The notes: a model not told the origin generated them from the letters alone. A stretch of 64,000 nt of DNA from Armatimonadota bacterium (GCA_030601885.1 JAUWAU010000007.1:62001-126000); one strand, 5' to 3'. Positions 35,550 through 44,606 are shown, counted from the first letter of the stretch. Translations and numbers: made by a program.

Positions 35550-38054
35550 CTACCGCGCCGTAAGCACTTCCGGCTCTCCGCGCTCCGGCTCGAAGCGGGC
35601 CTCGAGGATCGCTTCGCGGTCTGCTATAAGCTCGGGCCCGGCATCAGGCGTGAGGCGCACCAGGACGGTAGCTGCGCCATCGGGGAATGTGGCCCTGAAC
35701 TGGACGATGCCGTCGGCGGGCGAGGACTGTGCCACAGGTGGGACATCGCTGTCGCCCTCGACGGTCATGAAGGCGGCGATGCGGCGGGCGGCAGCTTTCT
35801 CTCTCGTTGTCGCGGTGAAGTGCCAGTGCTTCTTCAGCTCTTTGCGGTGGCTCTCCGGGACGCCCTCGTTCGGGTCCATGGGCCACTCGTCCGTCTGCTC
35901 GAAGGCGAAGCCGCCGGGCGTCGCCAGGTGCACGGTCATCGAGTTTCCCGCGCGGGTGGAGACGAGTTGCTGCTCCGCCTCATTCAGCCCGAACTGCTCG
36001 AAGGCATGAAGCAGCCACTGGTACTCGGCCGCCCTCGGCGCCTCGAGGTCGTCCACGACGCAGATCACTGAGGGCCGGATCATGACCACGTGCCGGCGGC
36101 AGCGGGTCAGCGTGTTTCTGTACGCCGCCGTCGCGTCGCCGCAGGCGTAGCCGATGTGGGGCATGGTCTCGAAGGTCGTGAGGTGCCCGTTGGCCGTGGC
36201 GTCGCGGTTGATCTGCCCCTCGTCGTTCACCAGGATGGCGTTGTGGGCGATGGTGTGCTGCGTGTACTTAACGTGGAAGGCCGAGCCATGCGACGGATGG
36301 CGGTAGCCGGCGGGAATGGCCAGCGCGTCGCCGCCCTTCATGATGGCGAAGCTGTTCTGGTCGGCGTGGCTGTGGCTGACGCCGCCGTAGGGGGATGACT
36401 TGAGCAGGATCATGAGGTCGTCGCGCGGGTCGAGGATGTTGCTGTGCAGGGCGGCGATGCCGACGCCGAAGAAGGCCTTGTCGTTGGGTAGATGCGTGGG
36501 CGGCGCGGGCGCCAGATCGTCGGGCAGCAGCAGCCCCGGAAGCGGCGAGATCGACCGCCGCTCCTGCTCCGGATCGCCGAGCTGATCCACGTACCAGCGC
36601 ACGGCCGGGTCGCGGTAGCGCAGTGCATGATAGAGCATCAGCGCCCGCATGCCGCTCTCGGAGCCGCGCATGGGATGGATCTCGGAGTCGCCGAACGGCT
36701 TGATCTCGCCGACGGGCGAGACGGTGTAGAAGAAGAAGTAGCGCACCTTGCGGTAGAAGGGCCGCTGCCAGATATCGAAGCCCGTGGCGAGCCGCAGCGC
36801 CTCGAAGGGCTGGAGGTAGATGGTGTTGTACCCCTGAGCGTACGATATGCCCTCGGCCCAGCCGCCGTCGCGCCCGGCCCAGTGCGGAAAGACGGTCAGC
36901 ACGGTGCGCATGGCGTAGTCCATCCACACCTTCGCGCCCGGCTGCTCGGCCAGGGCGATGGCGTGCTCGATGAGGTAGCCGGGCAGGCGACCGTCGTGGC
37001 TGCTCTCCGGCCTGTAGAGGTAGTCGCGCCGCTGGAGCCGGCGGAGCATCTGGTCAGCGCGGGCGATGAGCATCTTGCGCACCAGCTCCCGCTCATCGTC
37101 GCTGAGCAGGTCGTAGATCCAGTCGTACGTGTGGGCGCCCGCGTTCACCAGCCCCAGCCCGATCTCGTCCCCGTACGGCGCCATGATCGACGAGATGCCC
37201 TCCGGCTCCCACCTCGCGGCGTCAACGAGGATCGCTCGGGCCACCTCGCCGTACTCGCGCTCGCCGGTGAGCAGGTACATGAGGGCGCAGCTCGGCATAC
37301 CGCGCGTGTGGTAGCGGCGCATGGCGCGGAAGGAGTCTACATAGCCCATCCGTCGCTTGACGCGATCCTCGATCTGGTCGTATGTGGGCTCGGGCGGCGG
37401 CTTGAGCTTCAGAGCACCGTCGGCCGAGCGCTTCAGGCTCTCGAAGGCCTCGCGGCGGGTGGCGCCGAGCGTCTCGCGAATGGCGGAAAGGTCGCGCTTG
37501 AGGAAGAGAAGGCGGGGATGCTCCTTCGGCACGCTCGCCAGCAGCCCCTCGGGATCAACCCACGGCTGCTCGGGGCAGCCCTCGGCGATGCTGAAGTGCC
37601 GCGGGCCCCAGCTAGCGAGCGTCACGCCGTCGCCATCGAGCGCTTCGGCGATCCACGTGTAGCTCCCGGGCGGGAACGCCTTTGTCGGGACGTGTACGGG
37701 GTCCTCGAGAGTCGGTGACTGGTACACGGGATTTCCGGTCGCGTCACGAACCTTGAGCCGATATGCCTTGGCGCCCTCGACGCGCCACCAGCAGAAGCCC
37801 GGCGGCGAGACTTCGACCACCTCCCCCTCCTCCGGTCGCGCAAAGCTGGCGCCCTTGGGGCGCGTCTCAGGGAATGCCACAGGTTTGTCTCCTTCGTTCT
37901 GGGACAATGATGCCGAAACGAACGAGTCGGGTACACACGAGGATGCTGTCCATGGAAGTTGGGTGATGGCGTGGGAGGTCTGAGCGAAAACGCCGACGAC
38001 GAGAGCCGCCACGGCCACAGTGCCAGCGGTCGCCTGGTGCCTATTAGAAGCCAT
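35550..38054 (-). CDS. Secreted heparinase II/III-like polysaccharide lyase with DUF4962 domain
   Basis: An 834-residue exported protein. The signal peptide is AGTVAVAALVVGVFAQTSHA. Residues about 60-160 form a fibronectin-like beta domain (DUF4962 start; PPGFCWWRVEGAKAYRLKV). An alpha-toroid follows (about 165-500; DSFRAMRRYHTRGMPSCALM, YRPESSHDGRLPGYLIEHAI). The C-terminal beta-sandwich heparinase domain (about 520-830) has the SHSHADQNSFAIMKGGDALA His cluster and HNAILVNDEGQ. These lyases act on uronic-acid-containing, often sulfated, glycans; the specific polymer is unknown. ATG 38054 follows AAAGG at about 10 nt. It is probably the first gene of a three-gene unit with the sulfatase (70 nt downstream) and the DUF4091 gene. 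Confidence 0.88.
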   Translation of the reverse strand: MASNRHQATAGTVAVAALVVGVFAQTSHAITQLPWTASSCVPDSFVSASLSQNEGDKPVAFPETRPKGASFARPEEGEVVEVSPPGFCWWRVEGAKAYRLKVRDATGNPVYQSPTLEDPVHVPTKAFPPGSYTWIAEALDGDGVTLASWGPRHFSIAEGCPEQPWVDPEGLLASVPKEHPRLLFLKRDLSAIRETLGATRREAFESLKRSADGALKLKPPPEPTYDQIEDRVKRRMGYVDSFRAMRRYHTRGMPSCALMYLLTGEREYGEVARAILVDAARWEPEGISSIMAPYGDEIGLGLVNAGAHTYDWIYDLLSDDERELVRKMLIARADQMLRRLQRRDYLYRPESSHDGRLPGYLIEHAIALAEQPGAKVWMDYAMRTVLTVFPHWAGRDGGWAEGISYAQGYNTIYLQPFEALRLATGFDIWQRPFYRKVRYFFFYTVSPVGEIKPFGDSEIHPMRGSESGMRALMLYHALRYRDPAVRWYVDQLGDPEQERRSISPLPGLLLPDDLAPAPPTHLPNDKAFFGVGIAALHSNILDPRDDLMILLKSSPYGGVSHSHADQNSFAIMKGGDALAIPAGYRHPSHGSAFHVKYTQHTIAHNAILVNDEGQINRDATANGHLTTFETMPHIGYACGDATAAYRNTLTRCRRHVVMIRPSVICVVDDLEAPRAAEYQWLLHAFEQFGLNEAEQQLVSTRAGNSMTVHLATPGGFAFEQTDEWPMDPNEGVPESHRKELKKHWHFTATTREKAAARRIAAFMTVEGDSDVPPVAQSSPADGIVQFRATFPDGAATVLVRLTPDAGPELIADREAILEARFEPERGEPEVLTAR

Positions 38055-38108
38055 TTCACGTGACCTTTCTGCTGTTCGGCCGTATTCCGCCGGCTATCAG
38101 CGAAGGCG

Positions 38109-38161
38109 CACGGGTTGACCCCGTACGGGGTCCCGCTTCAGACAGGGACCAGCAACCCGTG
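38109..38161. repeat. Nested palindromic repeat
   Basis: Outer arms CACGGGTTG (38109-38117) and CAACCCGTG (38153-38161) enclose a 14-bp perfect palindrome ACCCCGTACGGGGT and the segment CAGACAGGGACCAG. The outer arms recur with a 5-nt loop at 51912-51934. The inner parts recur in reverse orientation at 44521-44606. Confidence 0.75.
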
Positions 38162-38216
38162 CCACCCGATGATTGCGCCCGTCTTCTACTTTTTCCCTTT
38201 CCCATCCTCCTTGCCG

Positions 38217-39788
38217 CTACGCGCGTAGATTGGGCTCGCGGTTGGCGGTCACCTCGTCAACGCGGCGCACGGGCATGGTATGCGGAGCGTTGTGCAACAG
38301 TTCCGGGTCGGTCGCCGCCTCGGCCGCGATGGCTCCCATGGCCTCGATGAAGGCGTCGAGCGTCGCCCTGCTCTCCGTCTCCGTCGGCTCGATCATGATG
38401 GCCTCTTTGACGATGAGCGGGAAGTACACCGTCGGCGGGTGGAAGCCGTAGTCCATGAGCCGCTTGGCGATGTCCCACGTACGGACGTCGTGGGCTTGCT
38501 GTATGGAGAGTGCCGAGAGCACGCACTCGTGCATGCAGCGCCCCGGATAGGGCACGTCGTACGTGTCCGCGAGGCCCGCGAGGATGTAGTTGGCGTTGAG
38601 CACCGCCGTTTCGCTGACGTCCCGCAGGCCCTCGGCGCCGAGCTGCCGGATGTAGGTGTAGGCGCGCACGGCCACGAGGAAGTTGCCCCAGAAGGCGTGC
38701 ACTTTGCCGATGGACGGCTCGCCGCGCCAGTCGAGGTGATAGCTGACATCTGAGGCTGGCGGGGCTAGGCACCCCCGCCCTACACGAAAGGCCGAGGTGG
38801 CATTGTAGTGCGGGGGCTCCGTCCCCCGCTGGCCGGGGTGGCACCCTCGCCCTACACAAGGCTGGCGGGCCGCAGGTGTGCGGACCACGCGCGGATCGGG
38901 CAGATACGGCTCGAGGTGCGACTTCACGGCGATGGGCCCGGCTCCGGGTCCGCCGCCGCCGTGGGGCGTGGAGAAGGTCTTGTGCAGGTTGAAGTGCATG
39001 GAGTCGAAGCCCATATCACCCGGCCGCGCGATGCCCATGGTGGCGTTCATGTTCGCCCCGTCGCAATAGAGCAGCGCGCCGGCCTCGTGCACCATCTCGG
39101 CGATCTGGAGGATGTCGTCCTCGAAGAGCCCGAGCGTGTTGGGATTGGTGAGCATGATGCCGGCAACGTCGTCGCCGAGGGCTTCGGCCAGCGCGCTGAG
39201 GCTCACTCGGCCGCGCTCGTCCGAGGCGATCTGCGTGGGCACGTAGCCGCAGCGCACGACGGAGGCGGGATTCGTCCCGTGGGCGGTATCCGGCACGAGC
39301 ACGCGCTTTCGATGTCCCTCGCCCCGCGCCTCGTGGTACGCCTGGATGAGGCGCATGCAGGTGAACTCGCCGCTGGCCCCAGCCGGGGGCTGCAGCGACG
39401 CCGCATCGAACCCGCTGATCTCACACAAGTAGCGCTCCAGCTCCCACATGAGCTCCAGCGCCCCCTGCACGGTCTCCTGCGGCTGCAGCGGATGCAGGCG
39501 GGAAAAGCCGGGCAGCGCCGCGACGCGCTCGTTCACCTTCGGGTTGTACTTCATGGTGCAGGAGCCCAAGGGGTAGAAGCCGAGATCAATGGCGAAGTTC
39601 TTCCGCGCTAAGTTAGCATAGTGCCGCGCCAGCTCCGGCTCGGTGACCTCCGGCAGAGCCGGGGGCTCTGTACGCAGCGCATCGGCGCCGAGGAGCTCCT
39701 CCGGCAGTCGTTCCGGCACATCGCACGGCGGCATGCGCACGGCGCGCTTGCCGGGGGCGGAGATGTCGAAGAGGGTGGCTTGGGTCAT
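38217..39788 (-). CDS. gcvPB: Glycine dehydrogenase (decarboxylating) subunit 2, with a 42-residue insert
   Basis: The PLP-binding half of the two-subunit glycine cleavage P-protein. It pairs with GcvPA to decarboxylate glycine and pass the aminomethyl group to the GcvH lipoyl arm. Family motifs include LGFYPLGSCTMKYNP, LQPPAGASGEFT, DTAHGTNPASVVRCGY and the PLP lysine region HFNLHKTFSTPHGGGGPG. Residues about 305-346 (nt 38751-38876) are not family sequence. They interrupt the normally contiguous PRVV...YHLD segment and are encoded by a GC-rich palindromic repeat read in frame without a stop. Without the insert the protein has the usual length of about 480 residues. ATG 39788 is used. The C-terminal NREPNLRA end is normal, so function may be retained if the insert is a surface loop. 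Confidence 0.93.
   Translation of the reverse strand: MTQATLFDISAPGKRAVRMPPCDVPERLPEELLGADALRTEPPALPEVTEPELARHYANLARKNFAIDLGFYPLGSCTMKYNPKVNERVAALPGFSRLHPLQPQETVQGALELMWELERYLCEISGFDAASLQPPAGASGEFTCMRLIQAYHEARGEGHRKRVLVPDTAHGTNPASVVRCGYVPTQIASDERGRVSLSALAEALGDDVAGIMLTNPNTLGLFEDDILQIAEMVHEAGALLYCDGANMNATMGIARPGDMGFDSMHFNLHKTFSTPHGGGGPGAGPIAVKSHLEPYLPDPRVVRTPAARQPCVGRGCHPGQRGTEPPHYNATSAFRVGRGCLAPPASDVSYHLDWRGEPSIGKVHAFWGNFLVAVRAYTYIRQLGAEGLRDVSETAVLNANYILAGLADTYDVPYPGRCMHECVLSALSIQQAHDVRTWDIAKRLMDYGFHPPTVYFPLIVKEAIMIEPTETESRATLDAFIEAMGAIAAEAATDPELLHNAPHTMPVRRVDEVTANREPNLRA
38751..38876 (-). repeat. Palindromic repeat inserted in frame within gcvPB
   Basis: A 126-bp (42-codon) insertion containing two related modules: 38758-38784, like GGCGGGGCTAGGCACCCCCG, and 38831-38856, GGCCGGGGTGGCACCCTCGC. 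Each ends in CCTACAC, and a GCGGGGG/CCCCCGC hairpin lies between them. The first module matches 33863-33889. The insert is a multiple of three and keeps the gcvPB frame open. Confidence 0.85.
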
Positions 39789-39828
39789 TGGTCTGGCTCA
39801 ACACTCCTGATGCGTCCCACGTTGGCGG

Positions 39829-42684
39829 CTATTCGGGCACCACGAACTCGATGGGCGCCGTCGTTTCGCCTTCGGATACCACCACGTTTGGCTCCGTTGC
39901 GACCGCCGTGTACGGTTTGGGGCGGCCCAGGACCACCTCGTAGGTCCCTGGCAGGATGTGCTTGAGTTCGAATGTGCCGTCAGCGCGCATGTTGGCCCAT
40001 CCATAGTCGGGGCCACCCGCCAGGTGGACATTGTACTCGCGCCGGGGCGGCGTGCCATCGGGTGTGCGTATTTTGCCCACGATGGTGCCGCCGACGAACA
40101 GCTCAAAGTCCACATTCTCCGTCGTGAGCCCCTCGGCGACGGTGACCTCATCCAGCTCGGCACCGGCGAAGCCGGAGGCGCTGACCTCGACTCGGCGAAG
40201 GCCGGGGGTAACGTGGTCGAGCACGTATCGGCCATCTTGGTCCGTGGTCGCCGAGGGCTCCAATCGCCGTATCCGCAGTCCCTCCGTCGGCACACGGACG
40301 CGCGCCCCAGCGACGGGCTCGCCGCCAATCGCGGTGACTCTTCCGGCGACGCTGCCGCCGGCGCTCACCTGCAGGTCGATCTGGGCTACAGTACCCTCGG
40401 GAACGGTGATGTCAGTCCTGTCGAGCAGGGCGAGGCCGTCGCCGATCACCTGCAGCCCCCAGCGGCCCGGAGGGACGTCTTCGATGGCCCACCGCCGTTC
40501 CGGGGGCACGAGCTTGGTCGCGTGGAGGCTGCGGGATGAGCCGTGGGCCGGGGCCCAGTCCGACATCCGAAGCCCTGGCGAGCCAGCGACGATGTAGACG
40601 CCGTCAGCGGGCAGTTCGCCATCAGTGCGCCTCAGTGTGCCTCGGATGGCGCCGAATGCCAGCAGCCTGACCTCGAGGCCGTCCCTGGCGACCTCCGGCG
40701 ACTCCACGACCACCTGCACCGGTGCGAGGCCCTCGGTCCGGAACTCCAGCCTCTGTATCGTGGGCGGCACGTCGGGGATGACGAACTGGCCCTCCGCGTC
40801 GGTGGTGACCTCGCGCTCACCGGAGCCACCAAGCTGCAATCTGACCTTGAGCGCCCGGTTGCCAGCCGGCGTTTTGCCGTCGGGCATGAGGACGCGACCT
40901 GCCAGGCGCACGAGGCGCCCGAGCACGAGGTCCGGCGCCTGCACCTGCTCGCCCGGCTCGGCCACGCGCACCTCGGCGACGCGCGTAGCGTACCCCTTAG
41001 CGCGCGCGCTCACGCGCCATCCTCCCGCGATAAGGCCCTCTATGGCGTACGCACCGTCCTCGTCGGTGACGACGGTCTGGCGCAGCTCCCAATAGGGGTC
41101 TGGCCATGCTCGGAGCGACAGCTCCGTCTCGCTCAGCTCGCAGTACACATCTGCCCCGGCGATGGGCGCGCCGTCGCTGGCGATCACGCGCCCGCGAATG
41201 GCGGCGGGCTCTGCCAGGCGGATGTCGAGGACCGAGCTGCTGTCGGGTCCCACTGTCGCACTGCCATACCCGGTGGGCGGAGCGCCGGACGCGGCGGCGA
41301 CGTATTCATAGGTGCCAGGCGCCAGATGCTCGATGCGGAAGCGGCCCTCAGCGTCGGTCCTGGCGGAACGCCTGGAGCGCGTCGTGCCCTCCGTGGGGCG
41401 AATGTATACCTGGGCTCCGTCCGCGGGCGTGCCGTCGTGGTCCGACACCGTACCGGCGAGCGCGAGCCCGGCCTGGAGGCGATGGTCAACGACTTCGGCG
41501 GCTCGGCCCTCCTGGACAGTGACCAGGTACGTGGCCGGCGCAGCCTGCATCGCCTGGAGCGTCAGGCTGTACGTGCCGGCCGGCAGGTAATCGATGAGAT
41601 AGCGCCCCTGCTCATCGGTCCGGACGACATCCCTCACCACCCGCTCACGGTCGGCCCCCGGACGGTTGACCTCGTAGCGCATGGTGCATTCGGGCGCGGG
41701 CCGGCCGTCTGCGCCGTAGACCGTTCCGCGTATCTGGCCCGCAGGCTTCAGGACGATGTTCACGCCGCTCACGTTCTGCGATCGCTCAACACGGACGGGA
41801 TCGGGAACGTACGTGGCCTGGAAGCCGGGGCCTCGAGCGGCGATGTCGTAGTGGCCGGCCTGCAGGTCGCCAATGGCGAAGGAGCCGTTCGCTGCGGCGA
41901 TGGCGCCGGGGCGTTCGGAGAGCCAACTCCACGGCGATGGCCTGTCCCTCCCTGCAGCGCGCGATGCAACCTCCATCGGATGAAGGCGATCAGTCCGTAC
42001 CTGTGCGCCCGCCACCGGTGTGACTCCATCGGCGGCGTACACTGAGCCGGAGATGCTGCCGGCCGGGTCCCTGAACACGAAGTCGACCCCCGGCGTGTCG
42101 GCACCGGCATGGACCATCACATCCGCCACGGTGACCGTCGCGTACCCGGAGACGCGGGCGGTGATGGTGAAGCTGCCGGCTCCGCGGGAGCAGGCACAAC
42201 GGTAACTGCCGTCCGCCTCGGTGCTGACGGTGTACCCGTTCGAGCTGCGGTCGCGAAGAAGCACCATGTCAACCTGGGTACCGGCCAGCGGCTCGCCAGA
42301 CGCGAGCAACATCCTGCCGCTGACGGTCGGGAGCTTGCGGAGCTCGAAGTCAAGCTTCAGGACCTGGTCGGCGGCGTGGATCACTACCTGCTTCCGGGAA
42401 TGCGAGTGCTCCGGCGCACCCACACTCAGCTCGTAGGCACCGGTGGCGACGCCCTGTATCACGTACTTGCCTCGCTCGTCGGTCTGCGCCGAGTGCAAAC
42501 GACCATGTGCCCGTGCGTCGATGTGGATCCACGCCCCCGGCAGCGGCTGGCCATCGGCAGTGATAGTGCCCGTGACAGTAGCGGCCCACGCAGCCGTGCC
42601 ACCGCATAACATAGCCAGAACGCAGGCCGACCACCAGGCTCCGCGCAGCCCTCTAACAGACCAATGCGCTTTCGTCCACATCAT
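39829..42684 (-). CDS. Exported protein of ten carboxypeptidase-regulatory-like repeats
   Basis: A 951-residue protein with a signal peptide (WWSACVLAMLCGGTAAWAA) and about ten tandem CarboxypepD_reg-like beta-sandwich repeats of 85-110 residues. Each starts with a pattern such as VTGTITADGQPLPGA, ISGSVYAADGVTPVAGA or VAGRVTAIGGEPVAGA, and contains a TDxxGxYxIxxLxPGTY-like strand. There is no catalytic domain, membrane anchor or sorting signal at the C-terminus, which simply ends in the last repeat. The repeats suggest an extended surface or periplasmic adhesin/stalk-like protein. The gene lies 23 nt after gcvPA and 40 nt before gcvPB on the same strand, so it is embedded in the glycine cleavage operon. 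ATG 42684 or the adjacent ATG 42681 follows GGGGGGGAG. Confidence 0.88.
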   Translation of the reverse strand: MMWTKAHWSVRGLRGAWWSACVLAMLCGGTAAWAATVTGTITADGQPLPGAWIHIDARAHGRLHSAQTDERGKYVIQGVATGAYELSVGAPEHSHSRKQVVIHAADQVLKLDFELRKLPTVSGRMLLASGEPLAGTQVDMVLLRDRSSNGYTVSTEADGSYRCACSRGAGSFTITARVSGYATVTVADVMVHAGADTPGVDFVFRDPAGSISGSVYAADGVTPVAGAQVRTDRLHPMEVASRAAGRDRPSPWSWLSERPGAIAAANGSFAIGDLQAGHYDIAARGPGFQATYVPDPVRVERSQNVSGVNIVLKPAGQIRGTVYGADGRPAPECTMRYEVNRPGADRERVVRDVVRTDEQGRYLIDYLPAGTYSLTLQAMQAAPATYLVTVQEGRAAEVVDHRLQAGLALAGTVSDHDGTPADGAQVYIRPTEGTTRSRRSARTDAEGRFRIEHLAPGTYEYVAAASGAPPTGYGSATVGPDSSSVLDIRLAEPAAIRGRVIASDGAPIAGADVYCELSETELSLRAWPDPYWELRQTVVTDEDGAYAIEGLIAGGWRVSARAKGYATRVAEVRVAEPGEQVQAPDLVLGRLVRLAGRVLMPDGKTPAGNRALKVRLQLGGSGEREVTTDAEGQFVIPDVPPTIQRLEFRTEGLAPVQVVVESPEVARDGLEVRLLAFGAIRGTLRRTDGELPADGVYIVAGSPGLRMSDWAPAHGSSRSLHATKLVPPERRWAIEDVPPGRWGLQVIGDGLALLDRTDITVPEGTVAQIDLQVSAGGSVAGRVTAIGGEPVAGARVRVPTEGLRIRRLEPSATTDQDGRYVLDHVTPGLRRVEVSASGFAGAELDEVTVAEGLTTENVDFELFVGGTIVGKIRTPDGTPPRREYNVHLAGGPDYGWANMRADGTFELKHILPGTYEVVLGRPKPYTAVATEPNVVVSEGETTAPIEFVVPE

Positions 42685-42707
42685 CACTCCCCCCCGTTTG
42701 CCGGCCC

Positions 42708-44063
42708 TCACCGGTTCCCCAGCGTATCCACCAGCGCCTCGATCTCCTCGCGCGTCCGCTGCTCGGTGATGCAGAGCAGCATGGCGTTGTCGCCCAACTC
42801 CGGGTAGTAGCGCCCGAGTGGCAGGCCGCCGAGGATGTCGTGCTCCAGCAGGCGGCGCTGAAGCTCGGCAGCGTCGACCGGGGACCTGACGGCGAACTCC
42901 TTGAAGAACGGTGCGCTGAAGATGGGCTCGAAGCCATCGAGCGCGCAGATGGCATCGAAGGCATAGTGGGCCTTTTGCGCGCACAGCGTGGCGACCTCGC
43001 GAATGCCCTCCTTGCCCAGCGCCGCCAGATACGCGCCGGCGGCCAGGGCGCAGAGCGCCTCGTTGGTGCAGATATTGCTGGTGGCCCTTTCGCGCCGTAT
43101 GTGCTGCTCCCGCGTCTGGAGCGTGAGGCAGTAGGCGGGCTTGCCATCGGCATCCAGGGTCCGCCCCACCACGCGCCCCGGCATGCGCCGCAGGAGCGAC
43201 TCGCGGCAAGCGAAGATGCCGAGCAGCGGCCCACCGAAGCCGGGCGGCAGCCCAAGCGCCTGCCCCTCGCCGACGGCGATGTCCGCGCCGTACTCGCCGG
43301 GCGGCTTCAGGATCCCGAGGGAGATGGGATCAACGCTGGCGATGAGGAGGGCCCCGTGGCTGTGCGTCAATTCGGCGAGGTCGGCCATCGGCTCAAGGAG
43401 CCCGAAGAAGTTCGGCTGCTGGGCGGCGATGCAGGCCACGTCGTCGCCGATCAGCGCGGTCGCCGAGTCGTCGCCGTGGAGGAGGGTGAGACCGGTAGCG
43501 TGGTCATACCCGATCTCCTCGACGCTGACCCCGGCCTTGGCGCAGTACGTTTCGACGACGCTTCGCGCGAGCGGATGCAGCGTGTTCGCCACGAGCGCGC
43601 GGCTGCGCCTGGTGGCACGCGCTGCCATGAGAACGGCCTCCGCGAGCGCCGTCGCGCCATCGTACATGGAGGCGTTGGCCGCGTCCATCGCCGTGAGCTC
43701 GCAGATCATCGTCTGATACTCGTAGATCGTCTGCAGCATGCCCTGCGAGCGCTCGGCCTGGTAGGGCGTATAGCCGGTCTTGAACTCGGGCCGCGAGAGC
43801 ACGTCCAAGACGATGCTGGGGATGAAGTGGTCGTAGATGCCCGCGCCGAGGAAGCACACCAGCTCGTCCAGGCTGCGGTTCCGCGCGCTGAGTTGCTGCA
43901 TGTGCCGAACCAAGGCCGGCTCGCGCAGCGGCTCGGGCAACGACATCTGGGCGCGCTCGCGGATGGCGGCAGGAATGTCGGCGAACAGCTCCTCGACCGA
44001 AGAAGCGCCCACGGCCGCCAGCATCGCCTCACGGTCGGACTCGGTGATGGGGATGTAGCTCAC
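42708..44063 (-). CDS. gcvPA: Glycine dehydrogenase (decarboxylating) subunit 1
   Basis: A 451-residue N-terminal half of the split glycine cleavage P-protein, which forms a heterotetramer with GcvPB. Recognisable family segments are MSYIPITESDREAMLAAVG, FLGAGIYDHFIPSIV, GYTPYQAERSQGMLQTIYEYQ, ASMYDGATALAEAVLMA, and TREQHIRRERATSNICTNEAL. Length is normal. The start ATG lies 3 nt after the gcvH stop, indicating a single transcript. The glycine cleavage genes run in the order gcvT-gcvH-gcvPA, then the surface-protein gene, then gcvPB. Confidence 0.96.
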   Translation of the reverse strand: MSYIPITESDREAMLAAVGASSVEELFADIPAAIRERAQMSLPEPLREPALVRHMQQLSARNRSLDELVCFLGAGIYDHFIPSIVLDVLSRPEFKTGYTPYQAERSQGMLQTIYEYQTMICELTAMDAANASMYDGATALAEAVLMAARATRRSRALVANTLHPLARSVVETYCAKAGVSVEEIGYDHATGLTLLHGDDSATALIGDDVACIAAQQPNFFGLLEPMADLAELTHSHGALLIASVDPISLGILKPPGEYGADIAVGEGQALGLPPGFGGPLLGIFACRESLLRRMPGRVVGRTLDADGKPAYCLTLQTREQHIRRERATSNICTNEALCALAAGAYLAALGKEGIREVATLCAQKAHYAFDAICALDGFEPIFSAPFFKEFAVRSPVDAAELQRRLLEHDILGGLPLGRYYPELGDNAMLLCITEQRTREEIEALVDTLGNR

Positions 44064-44066
44064 CGT

Positions 44067-44453
44067 CTATCCCTCTTCCTCGACGAGCTTCGCGTATGCC
44101 GCGGCGTCCATCAGGGCATCCAGCTCCGCGGGATCGCTCGGCCGCACGGCAATGATCCAGCCGCGCCCGTACGGATCGCTGCTGATGACGTCCAGCTCGT
44201 CGGGCAGCGCGGAGTTCACCTCCACGATCTCGCCACCCACTGGCAGGTTGAGATCAGACGCCGCCTTGACGCTCTCGATTACGCCGAAGGCCTCGCTCTG
44301 CCCAAGCTGCGTGCCGACCTCCGGCAGCTCGATGTACGTGATGTCCTGCAGCTCCGACTGGGCGTGGTCCGTTATGCCCATCCGCACCAGCTCTCCCTCC
44401 GCTCTGGCCCATTCGTGCGTCTTCGTGTACTTCAGGTCGTCAGGAATGTTCAT
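44067..44453 (-). CDS. gcvH: Glycine cleavage system H protein
   Basis: A 128-residue lipoyl carrier shuttling the aminomethyl intermediate between the P, T and L proteins. The lipoylation lysine is Lys 63 in FGVIESVKAASDL. The N-terminal KYTKTHEWARAEG and the central GITDHAQSELQDITYIELP are standard. Start ATG 44453 gives the normal length. It is separated from gcvT by a 216-nt spacer full of palindromic repeats, unlike its tight junction with gcvPA. No lipoate-protein ligase is nearby. Confidence 0.96.
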   Translation of the reverse strand: MNIPDDLKYTKTHEWARAEGELVRMGITDHAQSELQDITYIELPEVGTQLGQSEAFGVIESVKAASDLNLPVGGEIVEVNSALPDELDVISSDPYGRGWIIAVRPSDPAELDALMDAAAYAKLVEEEG

Positions 44454-44520
44454 TGGCGCCTCGGTCGCGACCGTGTGGCACGGCGCCTGACCCCCTTCAG
44501 GGTCGGCGTCCCGCCCATAG

Positions 44521-44606
44521 GGTCAGGGACTTGCTCGTCCCTGTCTGACTCGTGCTACGTAGCGAGCTACTTCGCAGAGTAGCAAGCGGGACCCCGTACG
44601 GGGCCA
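44521..44606. repeat. Composite palindromic repeat in the gcvT-gcvH spacer
   Basis: Read on the minus strand, this tract contains the CCCCGTACGGGGTCCCGCTT and CAGACAGGGAC segments of the 38109-38161 element in the same order. Here they are separated by about 35 nt containing further small palindromes (CTACTCTGCGAAGTAG and a GCTCGC/GCACGAG-like pair). The neighbouring GGGACTTGCTCGTCCC is another hairpin. Confidence 0.7.

Noticed and set aside
42685..43209. Longer N-terminus for the ten-repeat protein, extending through gcvPA
   Set aside because: This part is antisense-like, Arg/Ala-rich noise in another frame of gcvPA; a signal peptide with ribosome site begins at 42684.
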